DNA of 64,000 bases. It comes from Calditrichia bacterium. Lineage in GTDB: Bacteria; Calditrichota; Calditrichia; Calditrichales; J004. Shown piece by piece: positions 54,062 to 63,428 of this stretch. Made by a program: the position numbers and the translations under genes. Every line of letters starts with the position of its first letter. Within the stretch, counting starts at the first letter, position 1. The notes below the pieces were generated by a model. It ran no database searches, was not told the origin of the DNA, and was given only the letters and a program-made list of their open reading frames with translations. The stretch covers positions 62,001 through 126,000 of the forward strand of contig JACKAO010000007.1 in NCBI GenBank assembly GCA_020635035.1. Direction: 5' to 3'.

Positions 54062-54949
54062 ATGCATTGGATTGAATACGTTGTTATAAAAGTTTTTTAT
54101 GGGCTTTTTTCAAAGATTTCGTTCAGGACGGCACAATTTTTTGCTGATCTGCTTTCACTGGTTCTGCAGCATATTGTACAGTATAGAAGAAAAGTAATTC
54201 TTGAAAATCTGAAACGTGTTTATGGGGATAATTTACCGGCTGACCAAAAAATTCTTCTAAGAAATATATATCGAAACTTTACTTATTTATGGTTCGAAGT
54301 ATTGCAGGCAGGTAAGTTAAATGATAAAAATTTTAATAACCATTTTGAAATCCATAATCTTGACATACTCGAAAAAGCCATAAATGAAAAAAAGGGTGTC
54401 GTCCTTGTTTCCGGGCATTTTGGTAATTTTGAATGGATAGCCTGCCTGTTTGGAATAAACAATTGGCCTTTTGCCGGTATTGCAAAGAAACAAAAAAACA
54501 AACGTGTTGATGATTTTATAAGGAAAACACGTGAAAAGAACGGGGCAGATGTAATTTATACCAAAAGTGCTATTAAGGATGGTCTGAAGTTTATAAAGAA
54601 TGGCGGAGTGCTGGGAATTGTAGGCGACCAGGATGCACGACATAAAGGAATTTTTGTAAATTTCCTCGGGATCCCTTCTTCAACCGCTGTTGGCACAGCA
54701 ATTTTTCATTTGCGATCAGGTGCGCCACTTATTTTTATTATAGCCATCCGAACACGTTATGCCCACTTTAAGATATATATCGAAGAAGTTCCTGTAAGTG
54801 AAGTTGAAGGAATTTCGGATGAAGCAATTCAAAAAGTTACTCAAACTTACTCTGATATACTCAGTAAGTGGGTTCTTGAATATCCTGAACAATGGTTTTG
54901 GATGCACAAGCGCTGGAAAACATCCCCGCCTGCAGCAGTTAAACCGTAG
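54062..54949 (+). CDS. Lipid A/lysophospholipid acyltransferase (LpxL/HtrB family)
   Basis: A 295-residue inner-membrane acyltransferase. The catalytic HX4E motif is in SGHFGNFEW, followed by GDQDARHKGIFVNFLG and the C-terminal YPEQWFWMHKRWKT signature of LpxL-type enzymes. They add a secondary acyl chain to lipid A or a related lipid, implying an LPS-bearing outer membrane. No ribosome site precedes the start. Its 3' end overlaps the convergent diguanylate cyclase gene by 11 bases. Confidence 0.9.
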   Translation: MHWIEYVVIKVFYGLFSKISFRTAQFFADLLSLVLQHIVQYRRKVILENLKRVYGDNLPADQKILLRNIYRNFTYLWFEVLQAGKLNDKNFNNHFEIHNLDILEKAINEKKGVVLVSGHFGNFEWIACLFGINNWPFAGIAKKQKNKRVDDFIRKTREKNGADVIYTKSAIKDGLKFIKNGGVLGIVGDQDARHKGIFVNFLGIPSSTAVGTAIFHLRSGAPLIFIIAIRTRYAHFKIYIEEVPVSEVEGISDEAIQKVTQTYSDILSKWVLEYPEQWFWMHKRWKTSPPAAVKP

Positions 54950-56594
54950 GTCTTTGAATCATATTATTTTGTTTACCACTAATCACAATACAGTTCCGGC
55001 CATGGTGTTTTGCCTGGTATAGTGCAGTGTCTACTTTTTCTAATAAGCCCTTTAAATCACGACTGTCGTCCGGGAAAGTTGAAACACCCAAACTGATAGT
55101 GAAATTACCATGGGGTTGATGTTCCTGCTTCGGGAAATACTCGTGTTCCACTAACTCCCGCAGTTTTTTAGCAATAGCAATTGCCCGTTTTTTTTCGAGC
55201 CCGGGAAGTATTATAAAAAATTCTTCACCACCATAACGTGCAACGGTATCTGTTTTGCGGGTGTTGTTTAAAATTAGGTTTGAAAGCTGTATTAATACTT
55301 CATCTCCCATAGGATGACCATTACGATCATTATAATTTTTAAAAAAATCAATATCGAACATGATCACCGAAAAAGGCATGCCGAATCGCTGAGTACGATT
55401 TATTTCTCTTAATAATTCACGCATCAGGTAACGATAATTATACACTCCGGTCAGCTCATCTGTTACTGCCTGCCGTTCACTAATTTTATAGGTTTCAAGT
55501 AGCTGATGATATAAAGTCATGTTTTCATAAATAGAACCAACACTCTGTATAAACGACTTTAAAATACGTACCTCGTACGTGGCAAAAACTTTTTCTGTGA
55601 TTCCCTTATCCATAAAAATGATATACTTATCCAAGATTTCATGCTGCTGATCTGCTTCGGTAACAGCTTTGAGAACAGTTGTGGCATCCCGCCGAGCAGC
55701 CAGATCATTTAACTTGCTGATTATAAAATTTGTGGTTTCGAATGATTTGGAAAACTTTTCAAGGCGGTATGTTACAACGTCTGCAGCATTTCTAATCCAG
55801 ATTAAACCGTCTTCATCTTTTAATTTTTCAATAAGTATAGGAGATATATTTATTTTTTGCACCCGATAACCGGAATCAAAACCGGCATGATAAACAGGCA
55901 CTAATAATGATTCAGATTGATCAACCCTGAAAATAACGCAACGGTCAACTTTAAATCCTTCTATTGTTTTCTGCGGCAGGATCTCAAATACATTTTCCGG
56001 ACGCTCACGTTTACGCAAAAAATTGGCAAGATTGTTCAAATAAAACAGACGATCGTTATAACGCGATAATTCATCTTTCGAAAGATGCAACTCGCTGTTA
56101 ACTTTAGACAAATTTTCATTCGTTGATTCCAGCTCAATAATTTTGCGGGACAGTTTTTGTACAAGCTGAACAGCGTACTTTTGCAGATATTTTTGCTCCT
56201 GTTCATTACTTAAACGGTCGCGTTTTCCTGAGAGATATTCTTCAATCTTAAATAAAAACTCATTTACATTAATTGGTTTGTTTATAAAGCCGTCACATCC
56301 TGCAGCAAGCGTAAGCTCTTTTGTGTCCTGGCGTGTTTCAGCTGTTAAAGCTACAATGGGTTTATCCTTAATTTCATCAATGGATTTCAGCATTGTTGTA
56401 ACTTCGTAACCTTCCATATCAGGAAGCAACAGGTCTATAATAATAAGATCAGGGATTATTTTTTTAGCAAGTCTGATACCCTGCAAACCGCGATCCGCTT
56501 CAAAAAACTGATAACCACGATAATGCATTATATCGGCCATTAATGACCGTGTTTCAGGATCATCTTCTATATACAGGACTTTTATATTTTTCAT
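54939..56594 (-). CDS. Response regulator with GGDEF domain (diguanylate cyclase)
   Basis: A 551-residue signalling protein. The N-terminal REC domain (phospho-acceptor D54 in LIIIDLLLPDMEG, acidic pocket in YIEDD) is followed by a coiled-coil segment, a GAF-like region (~185-370) and a C-terminal GGDEF domain with active-site GGEEF (455-459). An RxxD inhibitory I-site (R446-D449) sits five residues upstream, so c-di-GMP synthesis with product inhibition is expected. It is downstream of the SpoIIE phosphatase genes on the same strand. The start lacks an obvious ribosome site. The input kinase is not adjacent. Confidence 0.93.
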   Translation of the reverse strand: MKNIKVLYIEDDPETRSLMADIMHYRGYQFFEADRGLQGIRLAKKIIPDLIIIDLLLPDMEGYEVTTMLKSIDEIKDKPIVALTAETRQDTKELTLAAGCDGFINKPINVNEFLFKIEEYLSGKRDRLSNEQEQKYLQKYAVQLVQKLSRKIIELESTNENLSKVNSELHLSKDELSRYNDRLFYLNNLANFLRKRERPENVFEILPQKTIEGFKVDRCVIFRVDQSESLLVPVYHAGFDSGYRVQKINISPILIEKLKDEDGLIWIRNAADVVTYRLEKFSKSFETTNFIISKLNDLAARRDATTVLKAVTEADQQHEILDKYIIFMDKGITEKVFATYEVRILKSFIQSVGSIYENMTLYHQLLETYKISERQAVTDELTGVYNYRYLMRELLREINRTQRFGMPFSVIMFDIDFFKNYNDRNGHPMGDEVLIQLSNLILNNTRKTDTVARYGGEEFFIILPGLEKKRAIAIAKKLRELVEHEYFPKQEHQPHGNFTISLGVSTFPDDSRDLKGLLEKVDTALYQAKHHGRNCIVISGKQNNMIQRPTV

Positions 56595-56715
56595 AAGGGT
56601 GAAGGAAATATTTGTATAAAAACATATTATTCTGAAAAACGATGATTTTCAAGGATAATTATTGAAAAATGTTAAATTATAATTGGGTAAAGTTTAACAA
56701 TTAGGGGAATGCAGA

Positions 56716-58626
56716 CTAGTCGTGTTTCGCAAATATAAGGGTAAGATCATCCGCCTGTAATCTCTGATCTGAAAAATCAGTTAGAGCATTCTTTAGAGCT
56801 TCTTTAATTTCAAAAACAGATTTTTGATTATTTTCTTTGATTATATTAATTATTCGGTCTTCACCGAATTCTTCTTCATACAGATTCATCGCTTCTGTAA
56901 CACCATCCGTAAATGCAATAAGAATATCGCCGCTTTCAAAAGATATTTCTTCCTGCTTGTAATTCTGATTCTCTAAAAATCCCAGAACAATTCCACCTGT
57001 TTTAAGATAGATTATTTCGCCATTTTTCTTTATGAGAATCGGTGGATTGTGTCCGGCGTTTGTAAAAATAATTTTATTCTGATCCAGACGTATTATACCA
57101 TAAAAAAATGTTGTGTATTTACCTTCAATTGTTGTTTGGGTGAGAAGATCATTTAATCTGTTTACAACATCACAGGTTGTTGATTCTGTTTTACTCTGTG
57201 CCCTGAACCCAGCCAAGACAAGCGTCATCATCAGCGCTGCGGGAGCACCTTTGCCGGAAACATCACCAATTGCTATTCCAAGGCTGTTAGCAGAAAGCCT
57301 TATAAAATCGTACAGATCTCCGCTTACAATTTTGCTGGGTATATTTTCGGCAGTAATATTCAGGTTTTTTATTTTTGGCAACTGTGTTACAAGAAGCCCT
57401 TTTTGAACGGTTGCAGCGTTTATTAATTCGTGTTCGAAAGCCTGTTTAGCAAGGCGAATCTCAACCTGGCGGGCATTATGAATTGCGATAGCGGCAAGAT
57501 TGGCAAACATTTTTAAAATTTCGATATCATTTTCTGTAAAAAAATCTTCCGTATCGCTTTCCAGGCAAATCACTCCGGATACGGATCCGTCAAAAAGCAG
57601 CGGAACCGTAATCTGCGATTTAGTCTGCTTACGGACTTCGCAATAAAAGCGGGCATCTTTAACATTTCGCAGAACATCAATTTGTTTTGTCTGCACCACA
57701 TGTCCGGCGGCACCCTGGCCAACTTTCAATTTTAATAGCTCAGGATCGGAGTTTTGATAACCACGGGTGCTGGTAGATTTTAATGTTTGTCCATCATCGG
57801 CCAGCAGGAATATGATAGCAGCGTTGTAAGAGATTAATGTACTTAAAGCATCCAGTATAAAATCCAGGATTTCTTTCGTTTCCAGGGTGGATAGAATTTT
57901 CTGACTCACTTCGATCAGTTTTTTGGTTTCAAAGTGTTTTTTCTCCAGATCAATAAAAAGCCCTGAGTTCTCTAAAATTAAACCCGCTTTTGTTTGTACT
58001 TTTTCAAACACCGGTTTTACCGGTTCACGGTTGAATAAGCGCTTTACCTGTTTTCCGGTTAATAAAAAAGCGAAGATCTGGTTATGACCGGGAAAAGTAT
58101 AGAATTCGGTCATCCCTGCCTTGTTGAAGGTATGAATTTTATGTTCCGGGATTGATAAATCCTTCAGCGAAAAATGAGCCGCTTCGGTGGCAATCTGTTT
58201 AAAATATTCAGCTTTTACAGAAGGTGGCAGGTGCTCGGCATTGTCAATATTCGCATAATGTGACAGGTAGTAGTAGTCATTTTCCCAGATATAAAACGCA
58301 TGGGGAACCTTAGGCATTACTGCACTGAATGATGCAAATAATAGTTTCTTTATTTCCTGGTATTGAATGGAACCGACCAGTTGCTGAATCAGTCTTTCAA
58401 AAACCAGCTTTTTTTGATTTAACCTGTAAATGAATGGAGCTTCCATATAAGGGCGAAGTGTATCACGAATTAATCGCCCAAAAAGAAGATTAACCAGTGT
58501 TACAATAGTAAAGGCTATAAAGAAAGATGCATCACTCTGACTGCTCAAAAGCTTTTGCAATCCCCAGAACAGGATAAAATATGTAAACAATTCAAGAATT
58601 ATTTTTAAAACAAAAAGGTAACGCAA
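56716..58626 (-). CDS. Membrane GAF-SpoIIE (RsbU-type) phosphatase
   Basis: A 636-residue protein with two N-terminal membrane helices (~5-25, ~33-52), a degenerate sensory region, a GAF domain (~230-400) and a PP2C-like SpoIIE domain (~430-636). The metal-binding and catalytic landmarks are intact: VSGDLYDF, GDVSGKGAPAALM, NAGHNPPIL, TDGVTEAM and ADDLTLIF. It would dephosphorylate a STAS-domain antagonist in a partner-switching pathway. The start is TTG with TGGAG ahead. It is the third of three such phosphatases in the cluster. Confidence 0.9.
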   Translation of the reverse strand: MRYLFVLKIILELFTYFILFWGLQKLLSSQSDASFFIAFTIVTLVNLLFGRLIRDTLRPYMEAPFIYRLNQKKLVFERLIQQLVGSIQYQEIKKLLFASFSAVMPKVPHAFYIWENDYYYLSHYANIDNAEHLPPSVKAEYFKQIATEAAHFSLKDLSIPEHKIHTFNKAGMTEFYTFPGHNQIFAFLLTGKQVKRLFNREPVKPVFEKVQTKAGLILENSGLFIDLEKKHFETKKLIEVSQKILSTLETKEILDFILDALSTLISYNAAIIFLLADDGQTLKSTSTRGYQNSDPELLKLKVGQGAAGHVVQTKQIDVLRNVKDARFYCEVRKQTKSQITVPLLFDGSVSGVICLESDTEDFFTENDIEILKMFANLAAIAIHNARQVEIRLAKQAFEHELINAATVQKGLLVTQLPKIKNLNITAENIPSKIVSGDLYDFIRLSANSLGIAIGDVSGKGAPAALMMTLVLAGFRAQSKTESTTCDVVNRLNDLLTQTTIEGKYTTFFYGIIRLDQNKIIFTNAGHNPPILIKKNGEIIYLKTGGIVLGFLENQNYKQEEISFESGDILIAFTDGVTEAMNLYEEEFGEDRIINIIKENNQKSVFEIKEALKNALTDFSDQRLQADDLTLIFAKHD

Positions 58627-58702
58627 ATTTTAAAACTCCAAAAATCGTTAAATTTAGAAAGCGAAAAAAAAATCTGCAAAAAAATAGGAATAGGATGAGA
58701 AT

Positions 58703-60475
58703 TTATTCTTTCCGGGAAAGTGTAAGTATAGTTATATCATCATCTTTGGTTGGATCGCCGGCAAACTTATAAAGAGTTTCAATCATTTTGAGATTGATTT
58801 GTTCGCAGCTTACCGGTTTAGCTATTTCCTGTTTAAAAAAATCTATCACCCGGAATTCTTCAAAAGGTTGATCATCCGGGCTCATCGCTTCGGTAACACC
58901 ATCGGTAAACATTGTAAGATAGCTACCCGGTTTCATCTGCAGCTCACCAATCTCATAAGGCATATCTGCCATCATTCCCAGGATTATTCCACCCGTGGAT
59001 AATTCTTCATAATTTCCGTCTTTGAAGAATAGATAAGGGGGGTTATGCCCGGCATTGACATAAAAAATTTTATTCTGTGGAATGTTAAGTTTTGCGATAA
59101 AAAAAGTTATGTATTTTTCAATACTTGTATTTTTGTAGATAAGGTTATTCAAACGAAAGGTGATTTCCGCCAGAGAGTAATTCTCCTGGTGAAGTGTGTG
59201 CAGACCGGCCTGCAGGTTTGACATCAGAAGGGAAGCAGGCATGCCTTTTCCTGAAACATCGGCGATCGTGAAGATAAATTCATCGTTATTTAGTTTTATA
59301 ATGTCAAAGTAATCCCCACCGACACTTTTACTTGGTATGTTATAGCCATGGACATCATAGCGGCTTATTACAGGCATTGTGTCCGGAAGTAGTTTTGTCT
59401 GGATGTTTTTTGCCAGGTTCAGTTCTTCTTCAAGACGCTTCTTTTCTAAAGTTTCCTGAAACAGACGTGCATTTTCAATCGAAATAATCGCAATGTTTGC
59501 AAGTGTAGATAAAAACTCCACATCTGATTCAGAAAACCCGGTTTTATTGAGCTTGGATCCAAGAAATATATATCCACGTACCTGGTCCTGCACTACCATC
59601 GGTACAATAATTTTTATACCGAAATCACAAAATTTATTTTTCAGCTGCTCTTCGGTTTGTTCAATTCTGAGTGGTGTTTGGAAATCATTTTTCCCAATTC
59701 CGGATTTCAGGCATTTATTGATATTTTCTTCTGAAAAAATAGATCCTTTTTTGTAAACAACTTTTAGAGTGTTATCTGTTTTAACAGCTACAAAAAACTG
59801 ATTGATAAGCATTTGCCCCATGAGAGAATAGGATAATCGCTTCAGAATTTCCTTCTGGTCAAAAAGGCGATTCAGTTCATTGCCAATTTCAAATAGAGTG
59901 TTCAGTTCCTGAATTTTATGATCAAGCTGACGGTTGACGGTGTTAAGTTTTTCGAATACTTTGGCGTTTTCGATAGCAGGTGCTGCAATATTTCCAATTG
60001 AAGAAAGGAAGTGAATCTCATCTTCATTAAAACCCGGTGCTAATAATTTTTGCCCCAGCACAAGCATACCAGTAACCTGATTCATGGACTTTATCGGGAT
60101 GAGCAGCTTTATTTTGTTCTTTATAAATATTTCAGGCAGATTAGAATAGTCGCTATCACTGTTTATTAATACAACATCGCCGGGCTTATCATTAAACTCA
60201 AAAGTTGAACCAATTAAATCTGCCGGAAGCCCTTTAACCGTTGCTATTTTACATGCACTTTCATTTACTGCCAGCAGTACCATTCCTTTGCCAATCATCA
60301 TTCGGCCCATAGGAACGAAAAGCAGGGAATCGAGAATGGATTTTAAATCCAGTGAAGAATTTAATGTCTGGCTGAATTCAAATAACGATGATAACTCCAA
60401 ATGACGCGGATCCATCTGGTTACTATCAATTTTTTCCTGGTTTCGTAAACGAAAACTGTTCAGGTAATCACTCAT
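58703..60475 (-). CDS. Soluble GAF-GAF-SpoIIE (RsbU-type) phosphatase
   Basis: A 590-residue protein with no membrane helices. Two GAF domains (~25-185 and ~190-350) precede the PP2C-like SpoIIE domain (~370-590), with intact VGGDYFD, ADVSGKGMPASLLM, NAGHNPPYL, TDGVTEAM and KDDDITIL. It starts 4 bases after the RsbW-like kinase gene, so the two are probably co-translated. Its GAF domains suggest a cytoplasmic ligand input. Substrate is likely the STAS protein encoded two genes upstream in the operon. Confidence 0.92.
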   Translation of the reverse strand: MSDYLNSFRLRNQEKIDSNQMDPRHLELSSLFEFSQTLNSSLDLKSILDSLLFVPMGRMMIGKGMVLLAVNESACKIATVKGLPADLIGSTFEFNDKPGDVVLINSDSDYSNLPEIFIKNKIKLLIPIKSMNQVTGMLVLGQKLLAPGFNEDEIHFLSSIGNIAAPAIENAKVFEKLNTVNRQLDHKIQELNTLFEIGNELNRLFDQKEILKRLSYSLMGQMLINQFFVAVKTDNTLKVVYKKGSIFSEENINKCLKSGIGKNDFQTPLRIEQTEEQLKNKFCDFGIKIIVPMVVQDQVRGYIFLGSKLNKTGFSESDVEFLSTLANIAIISIENARLFQETLEKKRLEEELNLAKNIQTKLLPDTMPVISRYDVHGYNIPSKSVGGDYFDIIKLNNDEFIFTIADVSGKGMPASLLMSNLQAGLHTLHQENYSLAEITFRLNNLIYKNTSIEKYITFFIAKLNIPQNKIFYVNAGHNPPYLFFKDGNYEELSTGGIILGMMADMPYEIGELQMKPGSYLTMFTDGVTEAMSPDDQPFEEFRVIDFFKQEIAKPVSCEQINLKMIETLYKFAGDPTKDDDITILTLSRKE

Positions 60476-60479
60476 ATCG

Positions 60480-60920
60480 CTACTGCTGATGGTTTATATA
60501 TTTTACCATGGATACCTGGTTTTTTACGCCTGGATTAAAAGTATAATTAACTTCATCCATTAGTGTTTTCATCAGGTGTATGCCTAATCCACCCATTTTG
60601 GCTTCATGTATATATTTTGATAAATCAGGTTTCTGTAATTTGCGCGGATCAAAACCTTTGCCTTTATCTGTGATAATGATTTCAATTTGGCTTTTATCGT
60701 AAATAACAGCCAGATCAATCATGCGCCGGGCGTTAAATTTATGGGCATGTTTAATCACATTTGTACAGGCTTCATCAACGGCAAGTGATATCTGGTCAGC
60801 CCGTTCTTCGACAAATCCGGCTTTAACGGCAAGGCCATGAACAAAATCACGTACCATTTCCAAATTGTCCGTTCTGCTCGGGAATCTGATTTTATATCGA
60901 TACTTTCTTAATTTTTTCAT
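60480..60920 (-). CDS. RsbW-like serine protein kinase/anti-sigma factor
   Basis: A 146-residue ATPase of the HATPase_c_2/RsbW group. The N-box is AVDEACTNVIKHAHK, the G1 box DKGKGFDP and the G2 box GGLGIHLMKTLMDEV. These proteins phosphorylate a STAS antagonist or bind a sigma factor. It lies between the STAS gene and a SpoIIE phosphatase, the classic partner-switching set. No sigma factor gene is in the window, so the final target could be a sigma factor elsewhere or another protein. Confidence 0.92.
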   Translation of the reverse strand: MKKLRKYRYKIRFPSRTDNLEMVRDFVHGLAVKAGFVEERADQISLAVDEACTNVIKHAHKFNARRMIDLAVIYDKSQIEIIITDKGKGFDPRKLQKPDLSKYIHEAKMGGLGIHLMKTLMDEVNYTFNPGVKNQVSMVKYINHQQ

Positions 60921-60953
60921 TTTAGCGCTCTATATCACTTATGTAGGTGTTTA

Positions 60954-61307
60954 CTATTTGGTTTCACTATATTTGGTTTTTGCCTGTATTTCATCTTCAT
61001 ATATCTCGTATAATGCAGGAAAACCAAGCAAATCAAACACTTTAAAAACTTTCGGTGACAGGTTTGATAATTTTATATCACCGCCTTTTTCGCGTATTTC
61101 TTCAATGAATCCCATAAAGACACCCAATCCGGCACTGCTGATATAGTCCAGATTTTTTAAATTTACTATGATTTTGACGCGCTCTTCTTTTATCAGTTTT
61201 TGCAGGCCGTCTTCAAATTTCGGCGCAGTATGCGCATCAAGAAAGCCGCTGAGATAAAGCACGGATATATGATCATAGTCGTTTCGCGATACTTCAAATC
61301 CGCTCAT
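60954..61307 (-). CDS. STAS-domain anti-anti-sigma factor (RsbV/SpoIIAA-like)
   Basis: A 117-residue STAS protein. The phospho-acceptor region is DYISSAGLGVF (probable site S58), preceded by KIIVNLKNL. In such systems the unphosphorylated form binds the anti-sigma kinase and frees the sigma factor; the phosphatases reset it. A very strong ribosome site GGAGGT precedes the ATG, which suggests high expression relative to its partners. It lies between an upstream SpoIIE phosphatase and the RsbW-like gene. Confidence 0.93.
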   Translation of the reverse strand: MSGFEVSRNDYDHISVLYLSGFLDAHTAPKFEDGLQKLIKEERVKIIVNLKNLDYISSAGLGVFMGFIEEIREKGGDIKLSNLSPKVFKVFDLLGFPALYEIYEDEIQAKTKYSETK

Positions 61308-61346
61308 TCATAACCTCCAATTTCATTTCTGTAGATCTTTTTAATT

Positions 61347-63428
61347 CTAATATTTCAATAAAATTAATGTTAAATCATCGTGCAAATTCTGTCCATCAAG
61401 AAAATTCAGAATTTCGTCGATGACTTTTTCTTTTAACTCTGTTACTTCCAACGTGGAATATTTTTTTAATATCTCGCCAAGTCGTTCTTCTCCAAATTCT
61501 TCTCCATCTTTATTCATTGCTTCAGAGAGTCCATCCGTATAAAATGCCAGTATATCATTTGCTGCAAGTTTGATTTCTTCTTCAATTAGTTTGGATTCAA
61601 AAATTTCGCCACGATCAAGTCCCACAGCAATACCGGCAGGCTGCAGAAAACAGGCTTTGTCTTCTTTGGCTTTGTAATGAATTACCGGACAATGGCCGGC
61701 CCGTGCAAAACGCAGTAAATGTTTTTTCTGGTCGATCTGTGCAACCAATAAAGTTATAAATGATTTTCTTTCCAATGAGTCGTAAAGAATACGGTTTGTA
61801 TTTACAAGAATATCAAATGGCGAAGAAAAATTCCGTGTAATTGATTGCATGATACCTTTTGTTTCCGCCATATAAAAAGCAGCAGATGTACCTTTCCCGC
61901 TGACGTCACCGATAATTAAGCCCAAATCACCGTTTTGGGATTTATAGAAATCGTAATAATCGCCCCCGACTTCATAAGCTGTGATTGTTAGTGTGTCCAT
62001 TTTGATGTCACCGGTTTCAGGAACACTTTGCGGCAGCAGTCGCAGTTGTACTTCACGGGCGATTTGCAATTCGCGCTCAAGCCGTTCCCGTTCCAATGAG
62101 TTTTTTACAAGTTTGGCATTTTCCAATGCAATAGCTGCCTGGTTAGCATAGGCTTCCAGCATATTAATATCATCCGGATCAAAACCAAATTCATGGGATT
62201 TAGTCGCAAAAATTATACCTAAAACCAATCCTGATGCATCAATCATCGGCGCTGCCGCTAATGAACCTATGTCTTTCTTCCATTTTTTAAGACTGGAGTA
62301 TTCAATATTTTTACTGATGCTGTTGATGGTTATGGGCATTTTTGTTTCAATTATGCGCAGACCAATCTCCTGAATGGTGTGATTATTGAATGCTTCCAGT
62401 TCTTTAATATTTAAATTATCAGCAGCAGCAACAATAAGATTGTCCTGTTTCTCATCATATAGTTCAATCCAGGTGTGATTTGATTCGATCACTTCGCGGG
62501 TCATCTGAGTGATAATGCTAACTAGTTTATTCTGATCAAATTCAGCAGAGATTACCCGGCCTAACTGATGCAGGGATCTTACTTCTTTCATTTTCCTGTC
62601 AAATACACGGGCCGTGGGCAGGTGAAAAAGAAAGGTTATACTCGAAAACAAAGAGTAAATAACCAGAAAGTACCAGCTTAAATTTGCAAAAGCTGCCAGT
62701 GAAACACTGTGTGCAGCCACTGCATCTTTGAATGCAAAATCTGCCAATAATATTATAACCCAGACAAGCACTACAGAAACCAGGAAATAGGAGTATTTCT
62801 CTTTTCGTGAAAGATAGGTAATCCAGGTATTATTTGTCCCCAGGATGACATACAAGACAAGTGATATAATTAATGCAACGCTGACATAAGTAGCATCGTT
62901 ATTAAACTGGATATCCAGCGGGAGCTTGTATATTACAGTGACAGCCATGGAAATTAAGGTGCTGATAATTGCAAGGATTACATACAGGGCAGTACGGCTT
63001 TTCTGTTTGTAGTAGATAAGATTTTTTACTATCAGCAGCATTGGTATAAGGAACATTATGATGCCAATTGAAACCAGGTTGCTGAAAATCAGGCCGGCAA
63101 GTGTATCAGGTAATGGTGGAAAATTTGTTGCAGAGTAACTGGGTGACAGGATGTATTGAAAAACCAGGACCCACACATATAAAATGGTTAATAGTTTAAT
63201 AAAATTTTTAAGGTTTACCGAAAGATCAGTCTGGTTTAGGAAGGGTTTGTTACGGATATAACCATAAAAAAATATGATTATAAAAACTGTAAGACTTTCG
63301 TGTACATATTCCCACTGCGAAAAACTGAGCGAGCTTTCGTACTTGATTATATCAAAGAAAAAAGTAGCCAAACCAAGAAGTATGCTGATCAGCAATAATA
63401 ATCTTGACGGGACTTGTATCTTTTTCAT
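61347..63428 (-). CDS. Membrane 8TM-GAF-SpoIIE (RsbU-type) phosphatase
   Basis: A 693-residue protein with about eight hydrophobic helices over residues 1-275, a GAF domain (~290-445) and a SpoIIE phosphatase domain (~465-693). Intact landmarks are VGGDYYDF, GDVSGKGTSAAFYM, RAGHCPVIHY (NAGH is usual), TDGLSEAMNKDGEEFGEERL and HDDLTLILLKY. The large membrane region may receive an extracytoplasmic or membrane signal. Its start overlaps the beta-propeller gene by 4 bases, so the propeller protein may supply or modulate the input. Confidence 0.9.
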   Translation of the reverse strand: MKKIQVPSRLLLLISILLGLATFFFDIIKYESSLSFSQWEYVHESLTVFIIIFFYGYIRNKPFLNQTDLSVNLKNFIKLLTILYVWVLVFQYILSPSYSATNFPPLPDTLAGLIFSNLVSIGIIMFLIPMLLIVKNLIYYKQKSRTALYVILAIISTLISMAVTVIYKLPLDIQFNNDATYVSVALIISLVLYVILGTNNTWITYLSRKEKYSYFLVSVVLVWVIILLADFAFKDAVAAHSVSLAAFANLSWYFLVIYSLFSSITFLFHLPTARVFDRKMKEVRSLHQLGRVISAEFDQNKLVSIITQMTREVIESNHTWIELYDEKQDNLIVAAADNLNIKELEAFNNHTIQEIGLRIIETKMPITINSISKNIEYSSLKKWKKDIGSLAAAPMIDASGLVLGIIFATKSHEFGFDPDDINMLEAYANQAAIALENAKLVKNSLERERLERELQIAREVQLRLLPQSVPETGDIKMDTLTITAYEVGGDYYDFYKSQNGDLGLIIGDVSGKGTSAAFYMAETKGIMQSITRNFSSPFDILVNTNRILYDSLERKSFITLLVAQIDQKKHLLRFARAGHCPVIHYKAKEDKACFLQPAGIAVGLDRGEIFESKLIEEEIKLAANDILAFYTDGLSEAMNKDGEEFGEERLGEILKKYSTLEVTELKEKVIDEILNFLDGQNLHDDLTLILLKY

